64,000 bases of DNA from Pithys albifrons albifrons (taxonomy: Eukaryota; Chordata; Aves; Passeriformes; Thamnophilidae), in NCBI RefSeq assembly GCF_047495875.1, contig NC_092497.1:29765889-29829888 (forward strand), read 5' to 3'. The position numbers and the translations under genes are program-made. The notes below the pieces were generated by a model. That model was not told the origin of the DNA. It did no database searches and saw nothing but the letters and a program-made list of their open reading frames with translations. The first letter of the stretch is position 1, and each line of letters starts with the position of its first letter. Shown here one piece after another: positions 46,245-56,045 of the stretch.

Positions 46245-46326
46245 TGAAAAAAAAAAAAAGAAAAAAGAAAAAAACCCCACTAACAACCCCACAGAATAAA
46301 ATAAAAATCCCAGCACCTCCACAGAA
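46245..46326 (+). repeat. A-rich low-complexity tract
   Basis: An A/AAAG-rich run precedes the CR1 copy that starts near 46327. It may be a pre-existing A-rich target or microsatellite. Confidence 0.6.
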
Positions 46327-46908
46327 ACTGCATAAGGAGCATGGCCAGCACATTGAGGGAGATGATTCCCCTCCTCTGCTCTGCTGTTGTGAGATCCCAC
46401 CTGGAATACTGGGTATAGTTCTGGTGCTCCCAGCATAAGAATAGAAAACTGTTGGAGCAAGTCCAGAGGCAGGTCAAGAAGTTGGTAAGAGGACTGGAGC
46501 ACGCTGTCTGCAAAGAAAGGCTGAGAAAGTTGAGGCTGTTCAGCCTGGAGAGAAGATTGCATGGAGAACTCATAGCAAACTTCCAGTATAAAATGGGGAC
46601 CTACAGGGAAGCTGGAGGTGTCCAGAACTGTAATGACAGGACTAGGAATAATGGTACAAATTGAATGAGGGGAAAATTTAGGTCAGATATTAGGAAGAAA
46701 TTTTCACCATGGGTGGTGAGACACTACCAGGTTGTCCAGGGAGGTTGTGGATGCCCCAACCCTGGCTATAGTCCAAACCAGTTTGGCTAAGGCCTTGAGC
46801 AAACTGGTCTAGTGGGAGGTGTCCCTGCTCATGGCAGGTTGGGACTAGGTGATATTTAAGGTCCTTTCCAACCTCTTAATATTCTGTGATTCTAAGGTTC
46901 TATTACAT
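46327..46908 (+). mobile_element. CR1 LINE, 5'-truncated, ~0.58 kb
   Basis: It covers the end of the CR1 ORF2 region and the 3' UTR. Landmarks are 'tggccagcacattgagggagatgattc', 'gagatcccacctggaatactggg', 'ttggagcaagtccagaggc', 'gttcagcctggagagaag', and near the end 'aggtcctttccaacctcttaatattctgtgattcta'. The reading frame is broken, so it is inert. Confidence 0.93.
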
Positions 46909-48297
46909 GACTTGTGGAAAGGCAAAGGCATAGACTGATTTCAGTGAACACTGCCCTTACAAATTTTCTGACTTGCACAGTATATGTTAAAAATAACTAT
47001 ACAGATTGGAAATTTGCAGTTTGTAAATAATAATCCACTATAACCCTTTTGACTTGCAACTTCAAAACTAACCTTTAACTTTCCACTAACTTAAGACCCT
47101 TGTTCTTAAAATATAAAGGCTTGTTCTGTGAGTTTAAGTAAAACAGCAAATCCATATCACTCAATTTACCAGATGACTTTTGAGCATGCAGCATTTTCTG
47201 ACAGCTAATTGAACAACATCTGTGGACACAGACCTGGCAAAATAATTGTTGCTGCTTTCTATGTCTTGACTTTAGGATTGACAGAGCACTTGTAAAACTT
47301 GAAGGTTATCCGTACATTAACTGTTGCTTCAGTTGTTGCTTCTAACAGACTAAGTTAATATTCTTGCTGACAATGATTTATAAATCCACTTTTCAGCAGA
47401 GATAATAATCTTATTAGCTTTTGCACAAGATAATCATCACTGCAGCAAATAATTAATGAATTTTATGAGACTGTTGGATTTCTAACTGTCATGGGGACTG
47501 CAGACTGCATACACTTGGCAGTGAGTACATCACCACATGATGACTAATGAGTCAAAGTAAAGAAATCAAATTTTTTTTCTTTCCCTCATCTTGTAGGTGA
47601 TGTGTGATGCCAGATGTAAAATCGTTGATGTATTTGCCAAGTTTTCTGGATCTTGTCATGATTTATTCAAACTTAGAAAATCAGGATTAGGTGAATAATT
47701 TTAAAAATGGACAGATTGAAGGAGACTAGTTAATAAATAAGTAGAAGATAGTTGCTTGTAAACAAAACATTGAACATACATTAAAGTGAAATTATTATTT
47801 GCAGCTTGCATTTTTAGGGTACAGTTGTTCTCCTGTGAAGACATACTTAATGACTACAGTTTAAAATCCCCAAACTCCATCAGAGTAACTTTTTTAATGA
47901 GACACATAACTTCAGAAGAGCTACAATTGAACCAACCATGGTAATCTGAGGAAATAATACAAATGTCTCCCCAGTTGTCAGTGGTGTTTTTTACGAAACA
48001 ACTGTTTGAATGTTTGTGAATTTTTTCTTATGTTGTGCATATAGTGCAATCAAACTGACCTATAGACAATAAATGTCAGAGGAAGAGAATGAGGTACCAT
48101 GTCAACATATAAAGGTATCCTTAAGATAATTAAAATTAGTATGGTAGTATGACTTTCCATTTTGTTGATACATAGGAAGAAACATTGACAATGTTTTTAC
48201 TACTATGGCCTTTGGAGACCTGGTACTTACATGTTGACATTCTTGTACTCTAAGTACAGGTATATGACTTGCTGAAACAAGACCAGAAGAATACACT
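46909..48297. other. AT-rich intergenic DNA, no gene identified
   Basis: No coding domain, RNA gene or repeat family recognised in this stretch. Confidence 0.4.
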
Positions 48298-48440
48298 GTC
48301 ACAGATCTTACTATCACACAATCTTCTGGGTTGGAAGGCACCCACAAGGACCACTGAGTCCAGTGAATGGCCAGTACAGGAACTGAGCCCACAACCTTGG
48401 CATTCTTAGTAACATTCTCTAACCAACTCAGCTAATCTCA
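48298..48440 (-). mobile_element. tRNA-Ile-derived SINE with CR1-type tail (TguSINE1-like)
   Basis: On the - strand, 48440 down to about 48368 aligns with a tRNA-Ile(AAT) gene. The A box reads 'tagctgagttgg', it is followed by 'ttagag', then 'gccaaggttgtgggctcag' over the T-arm/B-box region, and ends in 'ggcca'. The anticodon triplet now reads AAG and several CpGs have decayed. The tail 48367-48298 is CR1-like ('ccttgtgggtgccttccaaccc', then 'gattgtgtgata'). A tRNA-Ile head fused to a CR1 3' end is the known design of the passerine TguSINE1 family, which is mobilised by CR1 proteins. This is the best clue in the window to a songbird. It is not a functional tRNA gene. Confidence 0.85.
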
Positions 48441-48509
48441 GGGTTGATACTGTCTTTCACATTATCCTTATGGAAAAAATGTACAGCATGCAGCTGGATA
48501 ATCATACAA

Positions 48510-49558
48510 TATGGTGGGTAAGGGAACAGGTTGGGCACAAAGAGTTATGGTGAACGGGTTGACATCAGACTGGTGACCCATCATTAATGGGGTTTTTAGG
48601 GGCTCCTTCATGGGCCCTGTGCTTTTCAGCATCTTCATAAATGACTTGGATTCAGAACTCAAAGGAATACTATGTAAGATTTATGATGGCACTAGACTGG
48701 GAGGATTTGGCAACCAGAGAGACCCTGCAGAGAGACCTCAACAAATTAAAGAAATGGGCAATCACCAACCATATGAAAGGGAAAGCATTGGATTCGCCGC
48801 CTGGGAGGGGGCAACCCGGAATGTTCATAGACTGGGAAATGAGGTACTGAAAAGTAGTGCTGTAGAAAGGGACCTGATGGTCCTGGTCAATGTCAAGTTG
48901 AATAGGAGTCAGCAGTGCCCTGGCAGTCAGGAGGGCCAATGGTGTCCTGAGGGGCATCAGGCAAAGCATCAGCAGCTGGGCAAGGGAGGGGATTGTCCCA
49001 CTCTGCTCTGTACTGGGCTGGCCTCACCTTGAATATTGTGTGCAGTTTTGGGCACTGCAATATAGAAAGACACTAAAGTACTACAGGGCACCCAAAGGAA
49101 GGCAACAAAGATGGTGAAGGGTCTGAAGGGGAAGACTTATGAAAAACAGATGAAGTCACTTGGTCTGTTCAGCCTGGAGAAGTGAAGACTGAAAGGAGAC
49201 ATCAGTGTGGTCTTCAGCACCCTCACAAAAGGAAGTGGAAGGGCACTTACAGATCTCTTCACTCTTGTGACCAGTGACAGGACTTGAGGAAATGTCATGA
49301 ACCTGAGTCAGGGAAGGTTTAGGTTGGCTATCAGGAAAAAGCCTTTTTATCGTGAAAAAGTCGGGCACTGGAACAGGCTCCTCAGGCAAGTGGCCACATT
49401 GCCAAGTTTCAGAGCTCAAGAAACATTAGAACAATGCTCTCAGGCACATGTTGTGATTCCTAGGGTGTCCTGCTCAGGGTTATGAGTTGACTTGATGATC
49501 CTGATGGATCACTTCCAACTCAGCGTATTCTATGATTCCATGATTCTGTGATTCTATA
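48510..49558 (+). mobile_element. CR1 LINE, 5'-truncated, ~1.05 kb with RT remnant
   Basis: A 140-codon open stretch (48610-49032) begins with 'GPVLFSIFINDLDSEL', a CR1 reverse-transcriptase block. A frame change then follows, as the stop and other-frame remnants show. The 3' part has 'cagcctggagaag' and 'aacaggctcctcaggcaagtgg', and the terminus has repeated ATTCTATGATTCCATGATTCTGTGATTCTATAAT at 49526-49559. The intact RT catalytic region is missing. Confidence 0.93.
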
Positions 49559-49773
49559 ATACTGTCTTATCTTTTTAGATAAGAATATGCTTTGAAGAGT
49601 TACTTGATGGATCATTAACTGAAAGAGACATTGAATTGGCCATCACATATTAACTCTAGTTAATTATTTTCTTGCAAGTTCCTTCCTTTTCTGCCTGCTC
49701 TAGTAGAGCAAAAAGCTGTAGAATTCCCTTCAAGGTATTTCTTTATTGGAATCTGAAGTTGACCACCTTTCAC

Positions 49774-50390
49774 AAAACCACAGAGTCCCAAGATCTTTGG
49801 GATTGGAAGATACTTCTGGAAATTTTCTTACCAAACTACCTTGCTCAGGACCACACCAGATGACTTTTGTATATCTACAAAGACAGCAAATACATAACCT
49901 CATGGAGAAACCTGTGCCAGTGCTTGGTCACCCTTGCAGTGAAAAAGTGTTTCCTGATGTTCATGCAGAATCTCCAGAATTTCTGTGTAAGCCCATTGCC
50001 TCTGGTCCTGTCACCAGACACCACTGAAACCACCACCTGGTTCCATCCTCTGTGAAACTTCCCCTCGGGTCTTTAGATATGTGGACAAGAACTCCCTGAG
50101 GTCTTCCCTTCCAGATTGAACAGTAACAGTTCTCTCAGCCTCTCCTCACAGGAGAGATACACTATCCATTAATCATCTTGATGGCCCTTCATTGGACTCT
50201 GCCCACTATGCCCATGTCTTTCTTTCACTGCGAAGACCAGAACTGACCCCAGGGCTAATTAGTACTGAGCAGACAGGAAGGATCATCTTCCTCAACCTGC
50301 TGGCAATGCTTTGCCTAATGCAGCAGAAGATACCATCGGACTTCTTCGCATCAAGGGCACATTGCTGCCTCACATATGTTGCACCTTCGA
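49774..50390 (-). mobile_element. CR1 LINE 3' fragment, ~0.6 kb
   Basis: On the + strand it begins with the reversed 3' terminus ('aaaaccacagagtccc', then 'ggattggaagatac'). It continues through the reversed 3' UTR ('ccagtgcttggtcacccttgcagtgaaaaag', 'ttcctgatgttcatgcagaatctcc') to the reversed 'ctcagcctctcctcacaggag' and 'gcccttcattggactctg'. This is a CR1 subfamily different from the + strand copies nearby. Confidence 0.9.
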
Positions 50391-51218
50391 AGCTGTGATA
50401 ATGTAGATAAAAAATATCTGATTTGCATTTAACATAATGCGTTCAAAGCATGACAGTTAATAATATTTCACTGTAATACCTGTACAAATAAGACCTAGTT
50501 TTGGATCTCTAGTTGTTTTGGCTGAACTTTCCCACATTCAGGCTGTGCGCTGTGTTTGAGGAGACTCCTCAGTTATTTGCTCTTGAAGTGTTTCAAAGGT
50601 TCCAACCACTACTATAGATTCTTGCTTCTGAGATGACACTGTCAAAAAAAGACACTAGTTTGCTCACATAGCATATATTTTTCTCTAATTTCACTAATTT
50701 TATATATCTGAATCCACTTAGAGTGTCAAGAGTTCAATTCCCAAATGCGGAGTAATGGCTCTATATCCTCACCAGTTTTAGACTCATGTAATTAAATTAC
50801 ACATGTTAAAAATATCATATAATGGCTGTATTACATTTGCTTTCTCATTTGTGCACAACTGATACTACAATGAAATCTAGAATCCAAACCTACAAGAAGT
50901 TGGTTATTGTTGTTGAAATGTTCATAAAATAAATCTATCAGAAAATGCAAGAATCAGGAAATATCACCAATACTGTTCTTTGGGGAGCAAAGTGTATCCA
51001 GTATCATTTCATGTATCAGTTTCTCCCATTTTTTCCCTTCCATAATGGTGTTTGACTATGTCAGCCACCTTCAAAGAAAAGAGAAAGAGAGATGATTCAG
51101 TCTCTACAGATTCAACAGGCAACTCTAAGAAGGTGAAGAGGGCTTGTTGACCCTCCACTGAGAGCTAAATTTAATACTTAGTAGACCTTAGGGAAACCTG
51201 GCCTCAAGACAAAAATAA
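50391..51218. other. AT-rich intergenic DNA, no gene identified
   Basis: No element recognised. This is the left target flank of the young ERV. Confidence 0.4.
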
Positions 51219-51223
51219 ACCAC
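51219..51223 (+). repeat. Left target-site duplication of the young ERV
   Basis: 'accac' immediately before the LTR is repeated exactly at 53820-53824. A 5-bp duplication is typical of class III (ERVL-like) integrases. Confidence 0.9.
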
Positions 51224-51858
51224 TGTTATGGGTTTAGCCAGGTGGGCCTAAATTTAGGCTTTAAAGTTCAGCTAGGCCTAGGATTGTCAGCTGATTTGAG
51301 CTGGGCTGAGCTAGCTAACAGCTGACTTCTTCTAGCCAATAATATTGTATTCCATACCATATTGCATCATCTCAAAAGGGGTAAGAGCTGGTGTGTGGGT
51401 GTGGCTTAGTTCAGTTGCTTCACAGCTGTGGTGCCAGCAAGACACTCTGCTGTCCCAGGAGGGATGGGGAGGCCCAAGCCCAGAGCACCGGCTTAACATC
51501 ATGTTACCTGAGGAAAGTAAAATATTTGTTCCTAGCTTTTCTCTCTGCTTAAGTCTGTCTCTGAAGAATTGACTTCTCTAGAATGATTTGTAGTTAAGAT
51601 GGTAGAATTTGCGTTTACTGGGAAGTGGGAAGTTATTTCTTCTTATACATAACTTGTGTAAGTGTGTGTTATATTGTAGTTTCCTCTTAATTTTCTCTTT
51701 TCTGTATAAATACATGTAGTTAGTTTCAGCATAGACCTGGCTTTGGAAGTTTTTTTTTCCTCTCTCCCTCTTCTTTTCCCCTTAGCTGGTTGGGGGGAGG
51801 AGGAACCCTTTTCACCCTGTCCTGGACAGTTGGCATTCTGCCAGCTCAACCCAGGACA
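51224..51858 (+). repeat. 5' LTR of the young ERV
   Basis: It begins TGTTATGGG and ends CCAGGACA, with the TG...CA termini required for integration. A CCAAT-like motif lies near 51336, a TATAAATA box at 51705-51712, and a pyrimidine-rich tract near 51750-51780. It differs from the 3' LTR at four sites (51507, 51621, 51745, 51854), where this copy has C, G, G, G. Confidence 0.93.
51705..51712 (+). promoter_or_regulatory. LTR TATA box
   Basis: 'tataaata' about 150 bases before the LTR end is the likely core promoter of the element; transcription would start some 25-30 bases downstream. An identical copy is in the 3' LTR at 53666-53673. Confidence 0.6.
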
Positions 51859-51864
51859 GATAAA

Positions 51865-51882
51865 TGGTGCATTGGCCGGGAA
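51865..51882 (+). promoter_or_regulatory. Primer binding site, tRNA-Gly(GCC)
   Basis: 'tggtgcattggccgggaa' is the exact 18-base complement of the 3' end of vertebrate tRNA-Gly(GCC) including CCA. It lies six bases after the 5' LTR. This fixes the strand and identifies the primer used for reverse transcription. Confidence 0.9.
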
Positions 51883-53166
51883 ACGAAAGACACTAGCAAG
51901 TGTCCCAGAAGGTTGGCAGGGTTCCCGGGAGCATTGTTATAGAAACATTCCTTGATATCTACATTGCTTGGGTACATCTAATATAAACAATGTTCTCTTG
52001 CTACTAGATACTCGTTTCATTCCTTGTACTAACTGTTTTTGTGAGTTCAGACAGCTCAACTTGTACCTGCTGTGACTGTAGCCACTGCAAGGAGAAGCCT
52101 CACAGCCAAAGCAAGCTGTCTTTCTCTCCTGCCTCACCTCAACAGAGAGCAAACCCCAAGCGTGAGTCACATGGTGAACTGTTGTCCTGCCTGTGTGACC
52201 AGGGGAAAGGCATGAGGAGGTGGGACAGTGCATGTGCTTCTGTGCTTGAAGTCCAAGTATAGAAATCAAAACGTAAGAAAGCTGGTAAAAAAGCTGTCCA
52301 CATGTTAGAGCAGAGATCCCAGAAGAGAGCCAAGAACTGCGATTAAGCTGCCCTGCCTCCAGCCGAGAGGAGGAGAAGAACGACCAAGTCTACTGGACAT
52401 TGGTGAACCAGAAAACTAGCCAAGACTGTACCTCTACACTGACTTGTAGATGACAGCCAGTGCCCCTCTGAGGGTGGCTGGACCGATAAAAGAAGATTAA
52501 TTGAATCACAGAGAGGCCCATGTGGGCTGTTAGTGTGTGGCAAGACACTGCTGCTTGAGTAGAATCTGTAAAGATTCATCATGTGAATGCTCATGTGCCC
52601 AAAGGCTGAGCTAATGAAGGAACATCACACCTGGACTAGCATAAGGGAGAGTTGTTCCTGGCTCAATGGGCCCATGATGCCTCAGACCACCTGTAGGTGG
52701 TTGAGGCCGAGGGGTGGATTTAACCATGGACATTATTTCCCAGGTTATCCACTATTGTGAAACCCCTGAGAAGGGGATGGAGACCCCAGTGTGGGGATAG
52801 TGTCCCCTAAAAAGGGGATAGTGCCCCCAGTGTGAGGATGGTAACCCTAACAAGAGTATAGTGACCCCTGAAAAAGGGATGGGATAATCCCAATGTGTGC
52901 CTCAAGGACATTTAACCTTGAGGAAAAAAAGTAACTTGGATTTTGAGTTTTGTGTTGTAGGACATGAACCATGAGATGAAAAAGACCTGAGCTGAACTGG
53001 TGTTGATGTCCAATGATGAACTGTTTTTTCCTGCCTTAAGTACCTACCCCATCCTAATAGACTATTGCCTACAATATGGAGGGGTGAAAGACAGCCCTAG
53101 AAAGAACAAAGACTGTTTAAGCGCAAGAATAGATAGATTGAAGATATGAGTAATGTAATATAGTAT
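51883..53166 (+). mobile_element. Non-coding internal region of the young ERV
   Basis: The leader after the primer site contains short open frames on both strands, none with a recognisable retroviral domain. The region may hold a packaging signal, and it contains the tandem hairpin repeat listed separately. Just before the 3' LTR is a purine-rich stretch, 'gaaataaagagtggaa' at 53167-53182, the likely polypurine tract. Confidence 0.7.
52763..52898 (+). repeat. Tandem array of short hairpins (about 41-bp dimer)
   Basis: Units of 20-21 bases alternate between two types. One has a CCCC-x-GGGG stem with an A-rich loop (from 52763, 52804, 52845 and about 52865). The other has a stem with an AGTGT-like loop (from 52784, 52825 and about 52887). 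Most units are followed by 'atagtg' or 'atggt'. Each unit is self-complementary and the copies degrade towards the 3' side. Confidence 0.8.
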
Positions 53167-53184
53167 GAAATAAAGAGTGGAATA

Positions 53185-53819
53185 TGTTATGGGTTTAGCC
53201 AGGTGGGCCTAAATTTAGGCTTTAAAGTTCAGCTAGGCCTAGGATTGTCAGCTGATTTGAGCTGGGCTGAGCTAGCTAACAGCTGACTTCTTCTAGCCAA
53301 TAATATTGTATTCCATACCATATTGCATCATCTCAAAAGGGGTAAGAGCTGGTGTGTGGGTGTGGCTTAGTTCAGTTGCTTCACAGCTGTGGTGCCAGCA
53401 AGACACTCTGCTGTCCCAGGAGGGATGGGGAGGCCCAAGCCCAGAGCACCGGCTTAACATCATGTTATCTGAGGAAAGTAAAATATTTGTTCCTAGCTTT
53501 TCTCTCTGCTTAAGTCTGTCTCTGAAGAATTGACTTCTCTAGAATGATTTGTAGTTAAGATGGTAGAATTTGCGTTTACTGGAAAGTGGGAAGTTATTTC
53601 TTCTTATACATAACTTGTGTAAGTGTGTGTTATATTGTAGTTTCCTCTTAATTTTCTCTTTTCTGTATAAATACATGTAGTTAGTTTCAGCATAGACCTG
53701 GCTTTAGAAGTTTTTTTTTCCTCTCTCCCTCTTCTTTTCCCCTTAGCTGGTTGGGGGGAGGAGGAACCCTTTTCACCCTGTCCTGGACAGTTGGCATTCT
53801 GCCAGCTCAACCCAAGACA
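53185..53819 (+). repeat. 3' LTR of the young ERV
   Basis: It has the same 635 bases and termini as the 5' LTR (constant offset of 1961). The four differences are T, A, A, A here, at 53468, 53582, 53706 and 53815. It is directly followed by the second 'accac'. Confidence 0.93.
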
Positions 53820-53824
53820 ACCAC
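53820..53824 (+). repeat. Right target-site duplication of the young ERV
   Basis: An exact match to 'accac' at 51219-51223. Confidence 0.9.
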
Positions 53825-53934
53825 AAATCAACATTTCTTTCTAGGGCATTGTTTTTTTCAGTGAAAGAGTGAGCTGCTGAGACCAGGTTGGACAGCTGGA
53901 TTTCTCTAAAAGAGGAAGCTAAATCCCCATGTTA

Positions 53935-55160
53935 AAAAAAAAATAAGGAAAATCTGAGGAACTACAGGACAGTCAGTCTTACCTCTGTGCCTGGGCGGCA
54001 AGATCATGGAGCACATCCTCCTGGAAGCTATGCTAAGGCACATACAAAATGGGGGGTTGAATAGTGACAGCCAATGTGGTTTCACTAAGGGCAAATAATG
54101 GCTGAAAAATGTGGGGACAAATTCTATTATGAGGTCACAGCAATGGTGGCATTTGACACTGTCACACACAGAATCTTTGTCTTTAAACTAGAAAGGCATG
54201 GATTTGGCAGATGGACCACTCACTGGATGAGGAATTGACTGGATGGTCACATGCAAAGCGTTGTGACCAATGGTTCAATGTCCAAGTGGAGACCAGTGAC
54301 AAGTGGTGTTCTTCGGGGGTTGGTAGTGGGACCAGTTGCTGTTTAATGTCTTGGTGATGAGGACAGTGAAATTGAGTGCACACTCAGCAAGTCTGATGGT
54401 AAAACAAAGCTGTGTGATGTGGTCACATGCTGAAGGCAAGAGATGTCATCCAGAGGGACCTGGATGGGTTTGAGGGTGGGGACTGTGTGAACCTCCTGGA
54501 GTTCAATAAGGGCTGCACCAAGGGTCATGTCAGTCCCAGCCACAAATACAGGCTGGGTAGAGAATAGATTGAAAGCAGCTCTGAGGAGAAGGACTTTAGG
54601 GTGTCGGTGGGTGAGAATTTCAATGTGAGCTGGCTGTGTGTGCTCACAGGATAGAAAGCCAAATATGTCCTTGGCTGCATCAACGGCAGCATGGGCAGCA
54701 GGCTGAGGGAGGGGATTCTGCCTCTCTACTCCACTCTGGTGAGACCCTACATGGAGAACTTGGAGCTTTGGGGCCTCCAACACAGAAATGACTTAGACTT
54801 GTTGGAGCAAGTCCACCGAAGGCCACAAAGATGATCAAAGGGCTGGAGCATCTCTGCTATGGAGATGGTCTGAGAGAAGTGGGACTGTTCAGCTTGGAGA
54901 AGAGAAAGCTCTGGGAAGACCCTAGAGCCTCTTCCAGTAGCTAAAGTTTGGGCTACGAAAGAGCTGAAGAGGGAATTTTGACAAAGTCATGGAGTGAAAG
55001 GACTAGTTGTGATGGCTGCAAACTGAAAGAGGACAGGCTTAGATTAGGTATTAGGGAGAAATTCTTTTCTGTGGAGGTGGTGAAGTGCTAGTAGAGGTTG
55101 CCCAGGGATGTGGGAGCCACAGAGTGCTGTGCTCCAGATGCCTGGAATGCCTTGATAATC
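53935..55160 (+). mobile_element. CR1 LINE, 5'-truncated, ~1.2 kb with RT remnant
   Basis: It starts inside the RT domain ('gaactacaggacagtcagtcttacctctgtgcctggg', 'gatcatggagcacatcctcctggaagc'). It continues through 'ccaatgtggtttcactaagggcaa', 'caatgtccaagtggagaccagtgac' and a destroyed catalytic region near 54390-54400 ('tctgatggtaaaacaaagctg'). It passes the 3' UTR start 'ctgttcagcttggagaagagaaagctc' and reaches 'ggttgcccagggatg' at 55097. Several frameshifts and internal deletions make it inert. The exact 3' end is unclear because other sequence joins near 55110-55160. Confidence 0.9.
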
Positions 55161-55299
55161 AAAGAAGAAGATTAGAAGAAATTTTTTTAATTTCTTGAGC
55201 AGGTCAAACAGGCCTTGTACATGCAAAGAAATAGTGAAAGGTTGCGCTGGAAAACCACCTGTGGTATGATTGTGGAGCGTAGGGATCAAAATTCATCTT

Positions 55300-55877
55300 C
55301 CAACAGTGAGAAGCCTGACAAGCTTAAGCAGTAAGTCATGGTCAACAGAGGCTGAGACAAAGTCCCGCCACTAAGGACAACAAGGCCTGTTGATGTTCAG
55401 CTATGCTGATTAGCTGTCTCCAGCTCCAAGATAGAGACGGACTTTAAGATGAATGTTGTCAATTTATGCTGAAACCCTTTGTTTACTTCTCCCCATGTAA
55501 ATCCCTGTTGTAGAATATCTTAACTAATTTTGCAACCTAGCCCAAACTTGTATGATCCCCTAGTTAACATGTTTCCATTATCCATCCTCCTTATTAACAT
55601 ATCCTAGCCACAAGTCCTTTAAATTGTGTATCATGTGTTCATTAAACATTCCAGTTTTCACCTCCATATCTGAGATTAGCAGCTTTTTAGACTCTTACAG
55701 TGGAGAGTGCATGTCTTGTGACCGAAAACAGTTGTGTCCCATGTGAATGTTTTGCCAAGGCTCCTATTGGACCTAGTCTAGATCCATATCAGTATTGTAT
55801 AAATTTAGAAGAAGTATAATAAACCCTTTACCTGCATGCACCACAGAAGCCTGCCCTCAGCTGTTTTTTTCTCAGAT
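55300..55877 (+). mobile_element. Probable solo LTR between two CR1 pieces
   Basis: A non-CR1 block of about 0.6-0.7 kb separates the end of one CR1 from another CR1 3' end. It has an LTR-like layout: a TATAAAT box at 55798-55804, a polyadenylation signal AATAAA at 55818-55823 and a short downstream C/T-rich tail ending near 'ctcagatgctgcaca'. No second LTR or primer site is visible, hence solo. The 5' boundary and target duplication could not be fixed; 55300 is a guess. Confidence 0.5.
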
Positions 55878-56045
55878 GCTGCACAAGGAAGCTGTGGATG
55901 ACCCAACCCTTGAAATTTCAAGGCCAGGCTGGATGGGGCTTTCAGCAACTTGGTTTGATGGAAGGTGTCCGTGTCCATGATAAGGATCTGGAACAAGATG
56001 ATCTCTAATCTCCCTTCCAACCTAAACTATTGAGTCATTGGTTCT
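55878..56045 (+). mobile_element. CR1 LINE 3' terminal fragment
   Basis: 'gctgcacaaggaagctgtggatgaccc', 'caaggccaggctggatggggcttt', 'ggaaggtgtccgtgtccatg' and 'ctcccttccaacctaaacta' follow the CR1 3' end in order. The first bases overlap, in CR1 coordinates, the last bases of the copy at 53935-55160. It is therefore a second copy, or a duplicated junction, and not a clean continuation. Confidence 0.88.

Larger units (their letters stand above)
51224..53819 (+). mobile_element. Complete, young, non-autonomous ERV (2.6 kb)
   Basis: The element has two 635-bp LTRs that differ at four positions, a 5-bp target duplication, a perfect primer site and a purine tract before the 3' LTR. The internal region is only 1,326 bases and has no open frame longer than about 110 codons. 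I see no gag, protease, RT, integrase or env motif. It was therefore mobilised by proteins of another element. With 0.6% LTR divergence, and assuming a songbird neutral rate of 2-3 per billion sites per year, it inserted roughly 1-2 million years ago (inference). The 5-bp duplication points to the ERVL class; the tRNA-Gly primer is an unusual detail. It lies between CR1 fossils and has no gene partners. Confidence 0.92.

Noticed and set aside
46227..46664. Several overlapping open frames on both strands
   Set aside because: They fall inside a 5'-truncated CR1 copy and its A-rich flank, on both strands and in different frames.
48368..48438. A tRNA-Ile gene on the - strand
   Set aside because: The B box and anticodon have mutated, the acceptor stem does not pair at its 5' end, and a CR1-type tail is attached. 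It is a SINE.
51643..53834. Paired identical open frames (for example 51345-51572 and 53306-53533)
   Set aside because: They are the same LTR sequence occurring twice, not duplicated genes.
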